From the NCBI GenBank assembly GCA_016292455.1, contig JAEDIL010000093.1, positions 1 to 7,309 on the forward strand: a stretch of 7,309 nt of DNA, written 5' to 3'. The notes below the pieces were generated by a model. The model searched no databases, was not told where the DNA came from, and worked only from the letters and a program-made list of their open reading frames with translations. A program made the translations under genes and the position numbers. This document shows, piece by piece, positions 1-6,299 of this stretch. Position 1 is the stretch's first letter, and every line of letters begins with the position of its first letter. The stretch is from Clostridiaceae bacterium. Its GTDB lineage: Bacteria; Bacillota; Clostridia; Oscillospirales; Acutalibacteraceae.

Positions 1-124
1 AGTAAGATGTGCATCAAAGCGTATGCTGTGATTTATTCAGAGGTTCCTTAGCTTTCCGGTCTCAGAAAACCGAACAATAAATGATAATCCGGCAACAACC
101 GGAAAAACGGAGGAAAAAAGAAAA
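1..124. other. Leader region before the MATE gene, possibly with the 3' end of an upstream gene
   Basis: Reading frame 1 on the plus strand is open from the first base to a TAG at 49-51, giving 16 codons. It could be the tail of a gene that begins outside the window, but this is too short to judge. A small imperfect hairpin follows (CGGT at 57-60 with ACCG at 69-72), as does a CCGG-CAACAA-CCGG palindrome at 90-103. No convincing -35/-10 pair is present: GATAAT at 83-88 has no partner at the right distance. The MATE gene may therefore be read from an upstream promoter. Confidence 0.2.
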
Positions 125-1480
125 ATGCAAAAGGAAAACAAAATGGGTGTGATGCCGATAGGACGGCTCGTTGTTTCAATGTCGGTGCCGATGATGCTTT
201 CAATGCTCGTTCAGGCGCTCTATAACGTAGTTGACAGCATCTGGGTTTCGCGCGTATGCGAGGACGCACTGACGGCTGTTTCCCTTGCCTTTCCGGTTCA
301 GAACCTTATGATAGGCGTTGCGACCGGAACCGGCGTCGGCGTCAACGCGCTGCTTTCAAGAAGTCTCGGCGCAAAGGACTATGAAAAGGCGAACCGCGTT
401 GCTTCAAACGGAATTTTCCTTGCGGTCATAAGCGGAGCAGTGTTCCTTTTCCTCGGTCTTTTTGCAACTCCGCTGTTTTTCAGAACTCAGGTTGCGTCCG
501 ATTCTCCGATTTTTTCCTACGGCGTTGACTACCTCACAATCTGCTGCTCGCTTTCGTTCGGCGTTTTCGGACAGATTATGGTCGAACGACTCATGCAGTC
601 AACGGGAAGAACCGTTCTTTCAATGGTGACCCAGCTTATCGGCGCAGTTATCAACATTGTTCTTGACCCGTTGCTCATTCTCGGCGTCGGCCCGTTTCCG
701 CGCCTTGAAGCGAAAGGCGCCGCCATTGCAACGGTTACCGGTCAGATTGCGGCTTCCATCATTGCGCTCATTCTCAACCGCAGATTCAACAAGGAAATCT
801 CCGTCAGTCTGCGCTCTTTCAGACCTGACGGAAAAATCATCGGTGAGATTTACAAAATCGGCGTTCCGTCAATCATCATGGTTGCAATCGGCTCGGTTAT
901 GACCTACTCGGTCAACAGAATCCTGCTTTCCTTCACTCAGACGGCGGCGGCTGTTTTCGGCGTTTATTTCAAGCTTCAATCCTTTGTGTTCATGCCGATT
1001 TTCGGAATGAACAACGGAATAATTCCAATAATTGCCTTCAACTACGGCGCGGGCAACCGCAGACGTATGACAAAAACCGTTCGTTTCAGCATGACTCTCG
1101 CCTGCTCAATAATGGCGGTAGGAACGGCGCTCATGTGGATAATGCCGGAAACAATGCTCAGCCTGTTTGACGCTTCGGAGAATATGCTTTCAATCGGCGT
1201 TCCGGCGCTGAGAACAATCAGCCTTTCCTTTGTTATGGCGGGCTTCTGCATTGCAATGGGTTCGGTTTTTCAGGCAATCGGAAAAAGCTATTTTTCAATG
1301 ATAGTTTCCTTTACCCGTCAGCTTGTTGTTCTTGTTCCGGTTGCCTATCTGCTTTCAAAAACCGGCGTTCTCGAAAATGTCTGGTGGGCTTTCCCGATTG
1401 CGGAGGTTGCTTCCCTTTCCGTTACAATCGTTTCCTACATCTATGTTTATAAAAAGGTCATCTCCCATGTCGGAGAATAA
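125..1480 (+). CDS. MATE family efflux transporter
   Basis: An integral membrane antiporter of 451 residues, a usual size for the MATE family (NorM/DinF/MepA-like), which exports drugs or metabolites in exchange for Na+ or H+. The protein is hydrophobic throughout and consistent with 12 membrane segments in two homologous halves. The first half opens with the P22-M-M-L-S-M-L-V-Q-A-L-Y-N-V-V-D37 helix, followed by the conserved A48-L-T-A-V-S-L-A-F-P-V-Q region and the Gly-rich G67-TGTGVGV stretch before S78-RSLGAKD. The second half repeats this layout from G246-VPS, with G294-MNNGIIPIIAFNYGAGN-311 as the counterpart motif. The start at 125 is supported by GGAGG at 109-113, 11 bases upstream. 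ATG codons at residues 7 and 10 are possible alternatives but lie further from this site. The gene ends in TAA with no clear terminator after it. The substrate cannot be inferred. A polysaccharide flippase of the MVF/MOP superfamily was considered, but the motifs fit MATE better. Confidence 0.93.
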   Translation: MQKENKMGVMPIGRLVVSMSVPMMLSMLVQALYNVVDSIWVSRVCEDALTAVSLAFPVQNLMIGVATGTGVGVNALLSRSLGAKDYEKANRVASNGIFLAVISGAVFLFLGLFATPLFFRTQVASDSPIFSYGVDYLTICCSLSFGVFGQIMVERLMQSTGRTVLSMVTQLIGAVINIVLDPLLILGVGPFPRLEAKGAAIATVTGQIAASIIALILNRRFNKEISVSLRSFRPDGKIIGEIYKIGVPSIIMVAIGSVMTYSVNRILLSFTQTAAAVFGVYFKLQSFVFMPIFGMNNGIIPIIAFNYGAGNRRRMTKTVRFSMTLACSIMAVGTALMWIMPETMLSLFDASENMLSIGVPALRTISLSFVMAGFCIAMGSVFQAIGKSYFSMIVSFTRQLVVLVPVAYLLSKTGVLENVWWAFPIAEVASLSVTIVSYIYVYKKVISHVGE

Positions 1481-1605
1481 TAAAAGCCGCACTTGCCCGT
1501 AATTTACTGCTTGTTATTTTAATGCCGGCGAATTTTTCCATGGCTTTTACCGCCTTACCGACACAAGCTGTAAATACGGATATGCCCCCAAATAGGCGAA
1601 AAACC
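1481..1605. other. Non-coding gap between the MATE gene and the mrp promoter
   Basis: This is the upstream part of the longest gap in the window. It contains an 8-bp complementary pair, TAAAAGCC (1481-1488) and GGCTTTTA (1542-1549), separated by 53 bases, with a GCCGGC palindrome between. The loop is too long for a normal intrinsic terminator, though it could close a larger structured RNA. No gene with a supported start is seen on either strand. Confidence 0.25.
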
Positions 1606-1634
1606 TTGACTTTAAGTTATTTTTATACTATTGT
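1606..1634 (+). promoter_or_regulatory. Sigma-A type promoter for mrp and the downstream gene
   Basis: TTGACT at 1606-1611 is a near-perfect -35 element. It is followed after 17 bases by TATTGT at 1629-1634 as the -10, within a very AT-rich tract. TATATA at 1634-1639 is a poorer alternative because the spacer would be 22 bases. The expected start site lies near 1641, leaving a short leader of about 30 bases before the ATG at 1671. No operator is obvious. Confidence 0.6.
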
Positions 1635-1653
1635 ATATAAGATTAAAAATATC

Positions 1654-1659
1654 GAAAGG
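1654..1659 (+). promoter_or_regulatory. Ribosome binding site that fixes the mrp start
   Basis: GAAAGG lies 11 bases before the ATG at 1671 but only 2 bases before the in-frame GTG at 1662. It therefore selects the ATG and removes the three extra residues (M-L-Y) of the longer reading. Confidence 0.6.
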
Positions 1660-1670
1660 TAGTGTTATAT

Positions 1671-2480
1671 ATGAGTGATTGCGGAGGAAATTGCTCTTCC
1701 TGCTCGGCGGATTGTTCAAGCAGAGATCTGCGACTGAACCAAAACAAAGCAAGCGACATTAAAAAAATATATGCTGTTGTCAGCGGAAAAGGCGGAGTCG
1801 GAAAATCCTCCGTAACAAGCCTTCTTGCAACGGCAATGCAAAGCCTCGGCAAGCAATGCGCCATTCTGGACGCAGACGTGACCGGCCCTTCAATCCCCAA
1901 AATGTTCGGTCTCAAAGGCCGCGCAATGGGCACCGAGGACGGAATCCTTCCCATGGAAACAAAAACCGGTATCCGCGTGATGTCGGTCAATCTCCTGCTT
2001 GAAAGCGAGGACCAGCCGGTTGTCTGGCGCGGTCCGGTAATCAGCGGCGTGATTCAGCAGTTTTTCAGCGAGGTTGCGTGGGGCGACGTTGACTTCATGT
2101 TCGTTGATATGCCCCCGGGAACGGGCGACGTTCCTCTGACTGTTTTTCAGTCGCTCCCGGTTGACGGAATAATCGTTGTCACAACACCGCAGGACCTTGT
2201 TTCCCTAATCGTCAAAAAAGCGGTCAACATGGCTAAGATGATGAACATTCCCGTTGTCGGAATAATTGAGAACATGAGCACATATATATGTCCGGACTGC
2301 GGAAAGGAACACCGAATTTTCGGCGGCGGCAACGCTGAGGAAAAAGCAAAGGAAATGGGCACCCGCCTGCTTGCTTCGCTCCCGATAAACCCGAAAACAC
2401 CCGAGCTTGCCGACAAAGGCGCAATCGAGCTTGCGGACACAGACGCTTTCCTGCCGCTTATCAGAGAACTTTCCGAATAA
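1671..2480 (+). CDS. mrp: Mrp/NBP35 (ApbC) family Fe-S cluster carrier P-loop ATPase
   Basis: A 269-residue cytoplasmic ATPase of the MinD/ParA-like Mrp family, whose members bind Fe-S clusters as dimers and pass them to target apoproteins. Visible motifs are the deviant Walker A G39-KGGVGKSS-47, the switch I segment D67-ADVTGPSIPKMFG-80, the switch II segment D146-MPPGTGD-153, and the C207-P-D-C210 pair that in this family supplies cluster ligands at the dimer interface. The N-terminus carries four extra cysteines (C4, C8, C11, C15; pattern CX3CX2CX3C), reminiscent of the ferredoxin-like N-terminal cluster of Nbp35 but with different spacing. The N-terminal MIP18-like domain found in some Mrp proteins is absent. 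The ATG at 1671 is chosen over the GTG at 1662 because of the ribosome binding site. The next gene begins 65 bases later with no terminator between, so the two are probably co-transcribed. Confidence 0.95.
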   Translation: MSDCGGNCSSCSADCSSRDLRLNQNKASDIKKIYAVVSGKGGVGKSSVTSLLATAMQSLGKQCAILDADVTGPSIPKMFGLKGRAMGTEDGILPMETKTGIRVMSVNLLLESEDQPVVWRGPVISGVIQQFFSEVAWGDVDFMFVDMPPGTGDVPLTVFQSLPVDGIIVVTTPQDLVSLIVKKAVNMAKMMNIPVVGIIENMSTYICPDCGKEHRIFGGGNAEEKAKEMGTRLLASLPINPKTPELADKGAIELADTDAFLPLIRELSE

Positions 2481-2545
2481 AACTATACAACTGAAAACCG
2501 CAGAAATACATCTGAGAACTACAATCGGACATCGGAGGACTGTTT

Positions 2546-3640
2546 ATGAAAAAAATAATACGCGGCATCTTTCTCGGTCTGCTTGCCGTCATTGTTATCG
2601 GCGGTTCCATCGGGGCGTATATGCTCTTTGGACGCAAAGGACCGGAAATTCAGAAGAAGCCCACTGTTATTGACGCGCAGGGCAATACCTATCTTGCCGT
2701 TGTTGACAAGAACAGCGGCGAAACAATGGTTGCCGTAACTGACGAAAAAGGCAGCGTTTATGCCGCCGTAACCGACAGTAACGGAAACGTCGGGGCAACC
2801 GTCGGCAATATCGACAACGAAGTGAACAAGAACGATATTCCCACCAATTTCACGGGCGATAAATTCAGCATTACTAACACCAACAACTATGCCGGCGAGG
2901 TTGTCACCGAATCGCAGACAGCCGCCACCGTTCCTTCAACGACAGGCAGCGGCAATAACAATACCACCGGCGACCGGCAGAACACAACAACCTCTGCCAC
3001 AGACACAACAAAAAGCAACGAGCTCAAAGCATACAGAATCAAAAAATACCACGACAATGTTTTTTCCGGCGGAACATATCTCATGGAATTCACAACCAAC
3101 GATGCATCCATGAAAGAAACCATGGGCGACCTTCCGATCACCATGGCAACAAAGAACAACAACATTTATGTTCAGACTCAGATTCAGTCAATGCAATGCG
3201 AAGTGCTCATGCTTGCCCCCACGGGCGGCGACAAAGACGCAAACCCGACAATTTACCTCATTTTTGACAGATTCAGAATTTACTGCAAGATGCCCGCCGA
3301 TGCGCTCGGAGAAGGCGAAACGCTCAACATGGGCGGCGCAATGAAGAATTTCGGCGGCGATGTTGATAACAACGACATCACCGTTTCCAAGGTTTCAATT
3401 GACGGCAAGGAGCTCATCTGCGAAAGCTACGTTTCAAAAAAGGACGGCGAAACCGTCAAATATTTCTTTGACGGAGAAACCCTTGTCCGCCGCGACGACA
3501 TCAGCAAAGACGGCACTGTCAATTCCATTTTCATTTCAAAACTGACGAACGAGGTTCCCGATTCACTTTTTGAAATTCCGAAGAATTACAGGTATCTCAA
3601 CATGTCTGTTCTTGAAAAGCTTGCAGGAAGCGGAAAATAA
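2546..3640 (+). CDS. Membrane-anchored extracytoplasmic protein of unknown function
   Basis: I do not recognise this 364-residue protein. It has a single N-terminal hydrophobic segment (about residues 6-28) after M-K-K-I-I-R, and no cysteine there for a lipobox, so it is probably a signal anchor with the body outside the membrane. Residues 43-87 hold four short tandem repeats starting at D43, D54, D66 and D77. Each has the form D-x-x-G-x-x-x-x-x-V and is 11-12 residues long, suggesting a small beta structure. Residues about 108-157 are a Thr/Ser/Asn/Gly-rich linker. Residues about 158-350 form a beta-rich domain ending in a 'VPDSLFEIPKNYR' stretch (337-349), a pattern seen in LolA-like or DUF4412-type domains; this resemblance is an inference from memory. 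The start is firm, with GGAGG at 2534-2538 seven bases before the ATG. The gene follows mrp on the same strand and ends just before a strong hairpin. A role in envelope lipid or lipoprotein handling is possible but unproven. Confidence 0.8.
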   Translation: MKKIIRGIFLGLLAVIVIGGSIGAYMLFGRKGPEIQKKPTVIDAQGNTYLAVVDKNSGETMVAVTDEKGSVYAAVTDSNGNVGATVGNIDNEVNKNDIPTNFTGDKFSITNTNNYAGEVVTESQTAATVPSTTGSGNNNTTGDRQNTTTSATDTTKSNELKAYRIKKYHDNVFSGGTYLMEFTTNDASMKETMGDLPITMATKNNNIYVQTQIQSMQCEVLMLAPTGGDKDANPTIYLIFDRFRIYCKMPADALGEGETLNMGGAMKNFGGDVDNNDITVSKVSIDGKELICESYVSKKDGETVKYFFDGETLVRRDDISKDGTVNSIFISKLTNEVPDSLFEIPKNYRYLNMSVLEKLAGSGK

Positions 3641-3653
3641 GCTAATAACAACT

Positions 3654-3695
3654 ATCGGGGCTGTAAAAAAACTTTCGTTTTTTTACAGCCCCGAT
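3654..3695. terminator. Bidirectional intrinsic terminator between convergent genes
   Basis: A perfect 19-bp inverted repeat (left arm 3654-3672, right arm 3677-3695) surrounds a 4-base TTTC loop. The outer part of each arm is GC-rich (CGGGGCTGT) and the inner part is a run of seven A or T next to the loop. The T-run is therefore inside the stem rather than after it, on both strands. It lies 13 bases after the stop of the rightward gene and 21 bases beyond the stop of the leftward pyrophosphatase gene, as expected for a shared terminator. Confidence 0.8.
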
Positions 3696-3716
3696 TATTG
3701 TGCAAAACGCAGAGCG

Positions 3717-4250
3717 TTATCTCTGATAACACTCAATGTATCTTTCGATGCAGGAAGCAACAATATCCCTTGCAACAGTATTGTCGCAGATTTCGGAAAC
3801 CGTTGTGGTGTGGTTGTGTTCAAGGGTTTTGTATACCTCGAAGAAATGCCTGATTTCCTCAAAGCGGTGAGCAGGCAGCTCTGAAACGTCTTCATAGCTG
3901 TTATAGTTCGGGTCATTGATTGGAACGGCAATGATTTTTTCATCGCTCATTCCGCTGTCGGTCATTTTGAGAACTCCGATCGGCTTACATTCAACAATCG
4001 TCATAGGTCTTATCTGCTCGCTGCAAAGAACAAGAACGTCAAGCGGGTCATTGTCGCTTGCATAGGTGCGGGGAATAAAGCCGTAGTTTGCAGGATAATG
4101 AGTGGAAGTGAAGAGAACGCGGTCAAGCTTCAGCATACCGGTCTCCTTGTCAAGCTCATACTTGTTTTTGGTGCCCTTTGAAATTTCAATTACTGCGTAA
4201 AATCGGTCGGGCTTGATTCTTTTCGGTGAAATGTCATGCCAGATATTCAT
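3717..4250 (-). CDS. ppa: Inorganic pyrophosphatase, family I (soluble)
   Basis: A soluble Mg2+-dependent enzyme of 177 residues that splits pyrophosphate into two phosphates, pulling forward nucleotide-sugar, nucleic acid and aminoacyl-tRNA synthesis. The family signature D66-N-D-P-L-D71-V is present. All residues known to line the E. coli enzyme's active site have counterparts: E22, K30, E32, R44, Y56, D66, D68, D71, D98, D103, K105, Y140 and K141. The enzyme is therefore very likely active. The start is the ATG at 4250, because GGAGG (minus strand, 4263-4259) sits 8 bases upstream. The longer in-frame ATG at 4283 overlaps the likely -10 box and would add 11 residues unlike the family. The gene lies downstream of glmS on the same strand, 67 bases after its stop, and may be read both from glmS and from its own promoter. 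Many Bacillota instead use a family II (DHH-type) enzyme; this one is clearly family I. Confidence 0.96.
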   Translation of the reverse strand: MNIWHDISPKRIKPDRFYAVIEISKGTKNKYELDKETGMLKLDRVLFTSTHYPANYGFIPRTYASDNDPLDVLVLCSEQIRPMTIVECKPIGVLKMTDSGMSDEKIIAVPINDPNYNSYEDVSELPAHRFEEIRHFFEVYKTLEHNHTTTVSEICDNTVARDIVASCIERYIECYQR

Positions 4251-4258
4251 AATATTTG

Positions 4259-4263
4259 CCTCC
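4259..4263 (-). promoter_or_regulatory. Ribosome binding site that fixes the ppa start
   Basis: On the minus strand this reads GGAGG, 8 bases before the ATG at 4250. No comparable site precedes the longer in-frame ATG at 4283. Confidence 0.75.
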
Positions 4264-4281
4264 GTTATCAGACTACCTGAC

Positions 4282-4311
4282 ATTGTAGCAGATTAAGACG
4301 AAAAATGCAAA
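4282..4311 (-). promoter_or_regulatory. Probable promoter for the pyrophosphatase gene
   Basis: On the minus strand, TACAAT (4287-4282) is a good -10. The -35 is either TTTGCA (4311-4306, 18-base spacer) or TTGCAT (4310-4305, 17-base spacer), both only partial matches. It lies within the short glmS-ppa gap, so ppa could be transcribed independently as well as by read-through. Confidence 0.45.
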
Positions 4312-4317
4312 CTGATT

Positions 4318-6144
4318 TTATTCAACTGTCACCGACTTTGCAAGATTGCGCGGCTTGTCAACGCTGCACCCGCGAAGCAGAGCCGTATGGAACGCGAGAA
4401 GCTGCAACGGAACCGCTTCCAGAACGGGGAACAGCAGCTCATCGGTTTCCGGAACGGTCAGAACATACTCCATGTCCGAAAGTTCTTTCAGGTGTTTTTT
4501 TGTTGTGACGGCGAGCACACGCGCGCCCCTTGCCTTTACCTCGCGGATATTGGAAACTGTTTTTTCAAACATACGGTCACAGCAGGCATGGGCAACAACA
4601 AGCGTTCCCTTTTCAATCAGGGAAATCGTTCCGTGTTTCAGCTCTCCGGCTGCGTAAGCCTCGCAGTGAATATAGCTTATCTCTTTCATTTTGAGCGATG
4701 CCTCGGCAGCCGCCGCAAAATCTGACTGCCTTCCGATATAATAGATATGCTCCAAGGAGGCGAGCTGCTTCGCCGTCTGCTGCGCTTCTTGTGCATAGTC
4801 AAGCGCACGGCTGAGCTTTTCCGGAATCTGCCTGATTTCGCGGATAAAGCTTTGGAGCTCGCCTTTTCCGTTTTCCTCCCGTTCAAACGCCAGAAACGCC
4901 GCAAGAAGATAAACAACGCCAAGCTGAGCGCAATAGGCCTTTGTTGTTGCAACGGCAATTTCCGGACCGGCTGCGGTGTAAATTACGCTGTCGCTCTCGT
5001 TTGCAATCGTGCTTTCCGGAACATTGACAACGGAGAGCACCTTTGCGCCCTTTTCCTTTGCCATTCTCAGCGCGGCAAGCGAATCGGCGGTTTCGCCGCT
5101 CTGACTGATTACAACAACAAGTGTTCTTTCGTCAAGCACCGGACTGCGGTAGCGAAACTCAGAAGCTATTTCGGCTTCGCAGGGCAGCTTTGCAAGCCTT
5201 TCAATTGCATACTTGCCTGCGATGCCGACATGGTATGCTGAACCGCAGGCTGTTATGATTACACGGCTGATTTTTTTGACTTCTTCTTTTGTCGGGGAAA
5301 ATCCGCTGAATTCTATTCTGCCGTTTTTGAGAAACGGTGCAACAGTGTTGCGGAAAGCGGCGGGCTCTTCAAAAATCTCTTTCAGCATAAAATGGGAATA
5401 ACCGTTTTTTTCCGCGTCGTGCGCGCTGCGGTTGAGGTGAATGCTCTTTTTTTCCTCTTCGCTGCCGTCCGGTGCAAAAAAGTGCAGCTCTCCGTTTTCA
5501 ATCAGCACACTCTCGTTGTTTTCAAGGCGGAAAACGTCTTTGGTATGTCGGAGCAAAGCAGAGGAATCCGAAGCGAGAAAAACTCCGTTTTCGTTTTTTC
5601 CGAGCACAAGCGGACTCTCTTTTCTGATGCAGACAATGCTGTCCGGCTCGTTGCGGCAAAGGACGGCAAGCGCAAAAGAACCCGAAAGCATTGCAGCAGT
5701 CTTTCTGACGGTGCCGTGGAAAGAGCCGTCATAGTTTTTTTCAAGAAGCTGAGCAATTACTTCTGTATCCGTCTGGGAGGAAAAGGAAAAACCGTCGCTC
5801 ACAAGCTGTTCTTTCAGTTCGGTATAATTTTCAATTATTCCGTTGTGAACAACGGCAAAAAGCCCGCTTCTGCTCAGATGTGGGTGGGCATTCTGCTCCG
5901 TCGGCGCGCCATGAGTTGCCCAGCGCGTGTGGCCGATTCCGGTTTTTGCCGTGCCGGGCAAAAAGGGAGCCAGCTTTTCTTCAAGCAGAGAAAGACTTCC
6001 GCCCGTTCTGGTCACATCAATTCTGCTGTTTTCAATGACTGCAATTCCTGCAGAATCATAGCCGCGGTATTCAAGGCGCGAAAGACCTTCAAGAAGATAC
6101 GGCAAAGCCGCATTTTTGCCTGTATAACCAACTATTCCGCACAT
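4318..6144 (-). CDS. glmS: Glutamine--fructose-6-phosphate aminotransferase (isomerizing)
   Basis: A cytoplasmic enzyme that converts fructose-6-phosphate and glutamine to glucosamine-6-phosphate, the first committed step to UDP-GlcNAc and peptidoglycan. At 608 residues it is the normal full length. The N-terminal glutaminase domain begins M-C2-G-I-V-G-Y, where C2 becomes the nucleophile after Met removal. It also carries R74-W75, the oxyanion-hole pair N101-G102, and D126. Two SIS sugar-isomerase domains follow, with A299-CGSAYH, I346-SQSGET and E481-ASLKMKE, then E488-ISYIHCEAYAAGELKHG-505. The C-terminus D596-KPRNLAKSVTVE-608 includes the lysine (K603) involved in ring opening. The wording E-L-K-H-G-T-I-S-L-I-E-K-G is typical of Bacillota GlmS. 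The start is supported by GGGAGG six bases upstream. The gene is followed by ppa on the same strand. The 5' region is too short and lacks the conserved core expected for a glmS ribozyme, so control is probably by another means. Confidence 0.98.
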   Translation of the reverse strand: MCGIVGYTGKNAALPYLLEGLSRLEYRGYDSAGIAVIENSRIDVTRTGGSLSLLEEKLAPFLPGTAKTGIGHTRWATHGAPTEQNAHPHLSRSGLFAVVHNGIIENYTELKEQLVSDGFSFSSQTDTEVIAQLLEKNYDGSFHGTVRKTAAMLSGSFALAVLCRNEPDSIVCIRKESPLVLGKNENGVFLASDSSALLRHTKDVFRLENNESVLIENGELHFFAPDGSEEEKKSIHLNRSAHDAEKNGYSHFMLKEIFEEPAAFRNTVAPFLKNGRIEFSGFSPTKEEVKKISRVIITACGSAYHVGIAGKYAIERLAKLPCEAEIASEFRYRSPVLDERTLVVVISQSGETADSLAALRMAKEKGAKVLSVVNVPESTIANESDSVIYTAAGPEIAVATTKAYCAQLGVVYLLAAFLAFEREENGKGELQSFIREIRQIPEKLSRALDYAQEAQQTAKQLASLEHIYYIGRQSDFAAAAEASLKMKEISYIHCEAYAAGELKHGTISLIEKGTLVVAHACCDRMFEKTVSNIREVKARGARVLAVTTKKHLKELSDMEYVLTVPETDELLFPVLEAVPLQLLAFHTALLRGCSVDKPRNLAKSVTVE

Positions 6145-6168
6145 AGGAAACCTCCCGAAACATTTTTA

Positions 6169-6198
6169 TATATACGATATAGTTTAAGCAGTTTTCAA
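6169..6198 (-). promoter_or_regulatory. Probable promoter for glmS
   Basis: On the minus strand, TTGAAA (6198-6193) is followed after 18 bases by TATATA (6174-6169), in an AT-rich setting. The predicted transcript would start near 6163, leaving only about 20 bases before the glmS ATG. That is just enough for the ribosome binding site (GGGAGG, 6156-6151). The run of alternating T and A makes the exact -10 uncertain. Confidence 0.5.
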
Positions 6199-6261
6199 CT
6201 TTTCTATGACAGCGGCGCACAGATTTTTGAAAGCAAACAGGTTCCATAATCCTTTTCTTTG

Positions 6262-6270
6262 TGATATAAT
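6262..6270 (+). promoter_or_regulatory. Extended -10 promoter for the DUF218/SecB-like pair
   Basis: TGATATAAT contains a consensus -10 (TATAAT, 6265-6270) with the TGn extension immediately upstream. The -35 region is poor (TTCCAT at 6242-6247), as is common for extended -10 promoters. The predicted start is near 6277, which gives a leader of about 23 bases before the ATG at 6300. Confidence 0.6.
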
Positions 6271-6299
6271 AAAAAAAGAAACAGTTTGGAGATGATTCG

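Noticed and set aside
1458..1541. A 27-codon minus-strand ORF starting at an ATG in the MATE-mrp gap and ending inside the MATE gene
   Set aside because: It has no good ribosome binding site or promoter, overlaps the end of the MATE gene antisense, and is short enough to be chance.
4251..4283. Longer pyrophosphatase start at 4283
   Set aside because: That ATG overlaps the likely -10 box, and GGAGG is correctly placed only for the ATG at 4250, where the family's normal N-terminus begins.
4747..5241. Plus-strand open frame of 164 codons opposite glmS
   Set aside because: It is a shadow of glmS codon usage on the other strand, with no supporting motifs or operon context.
5392..6249. Long plus-strand open frame of 285 codons opposite glmS
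   Set aside because: It is antisense to a full-length, highly conserved glmS, has no ribosome binding site, and its protein shows no family features.
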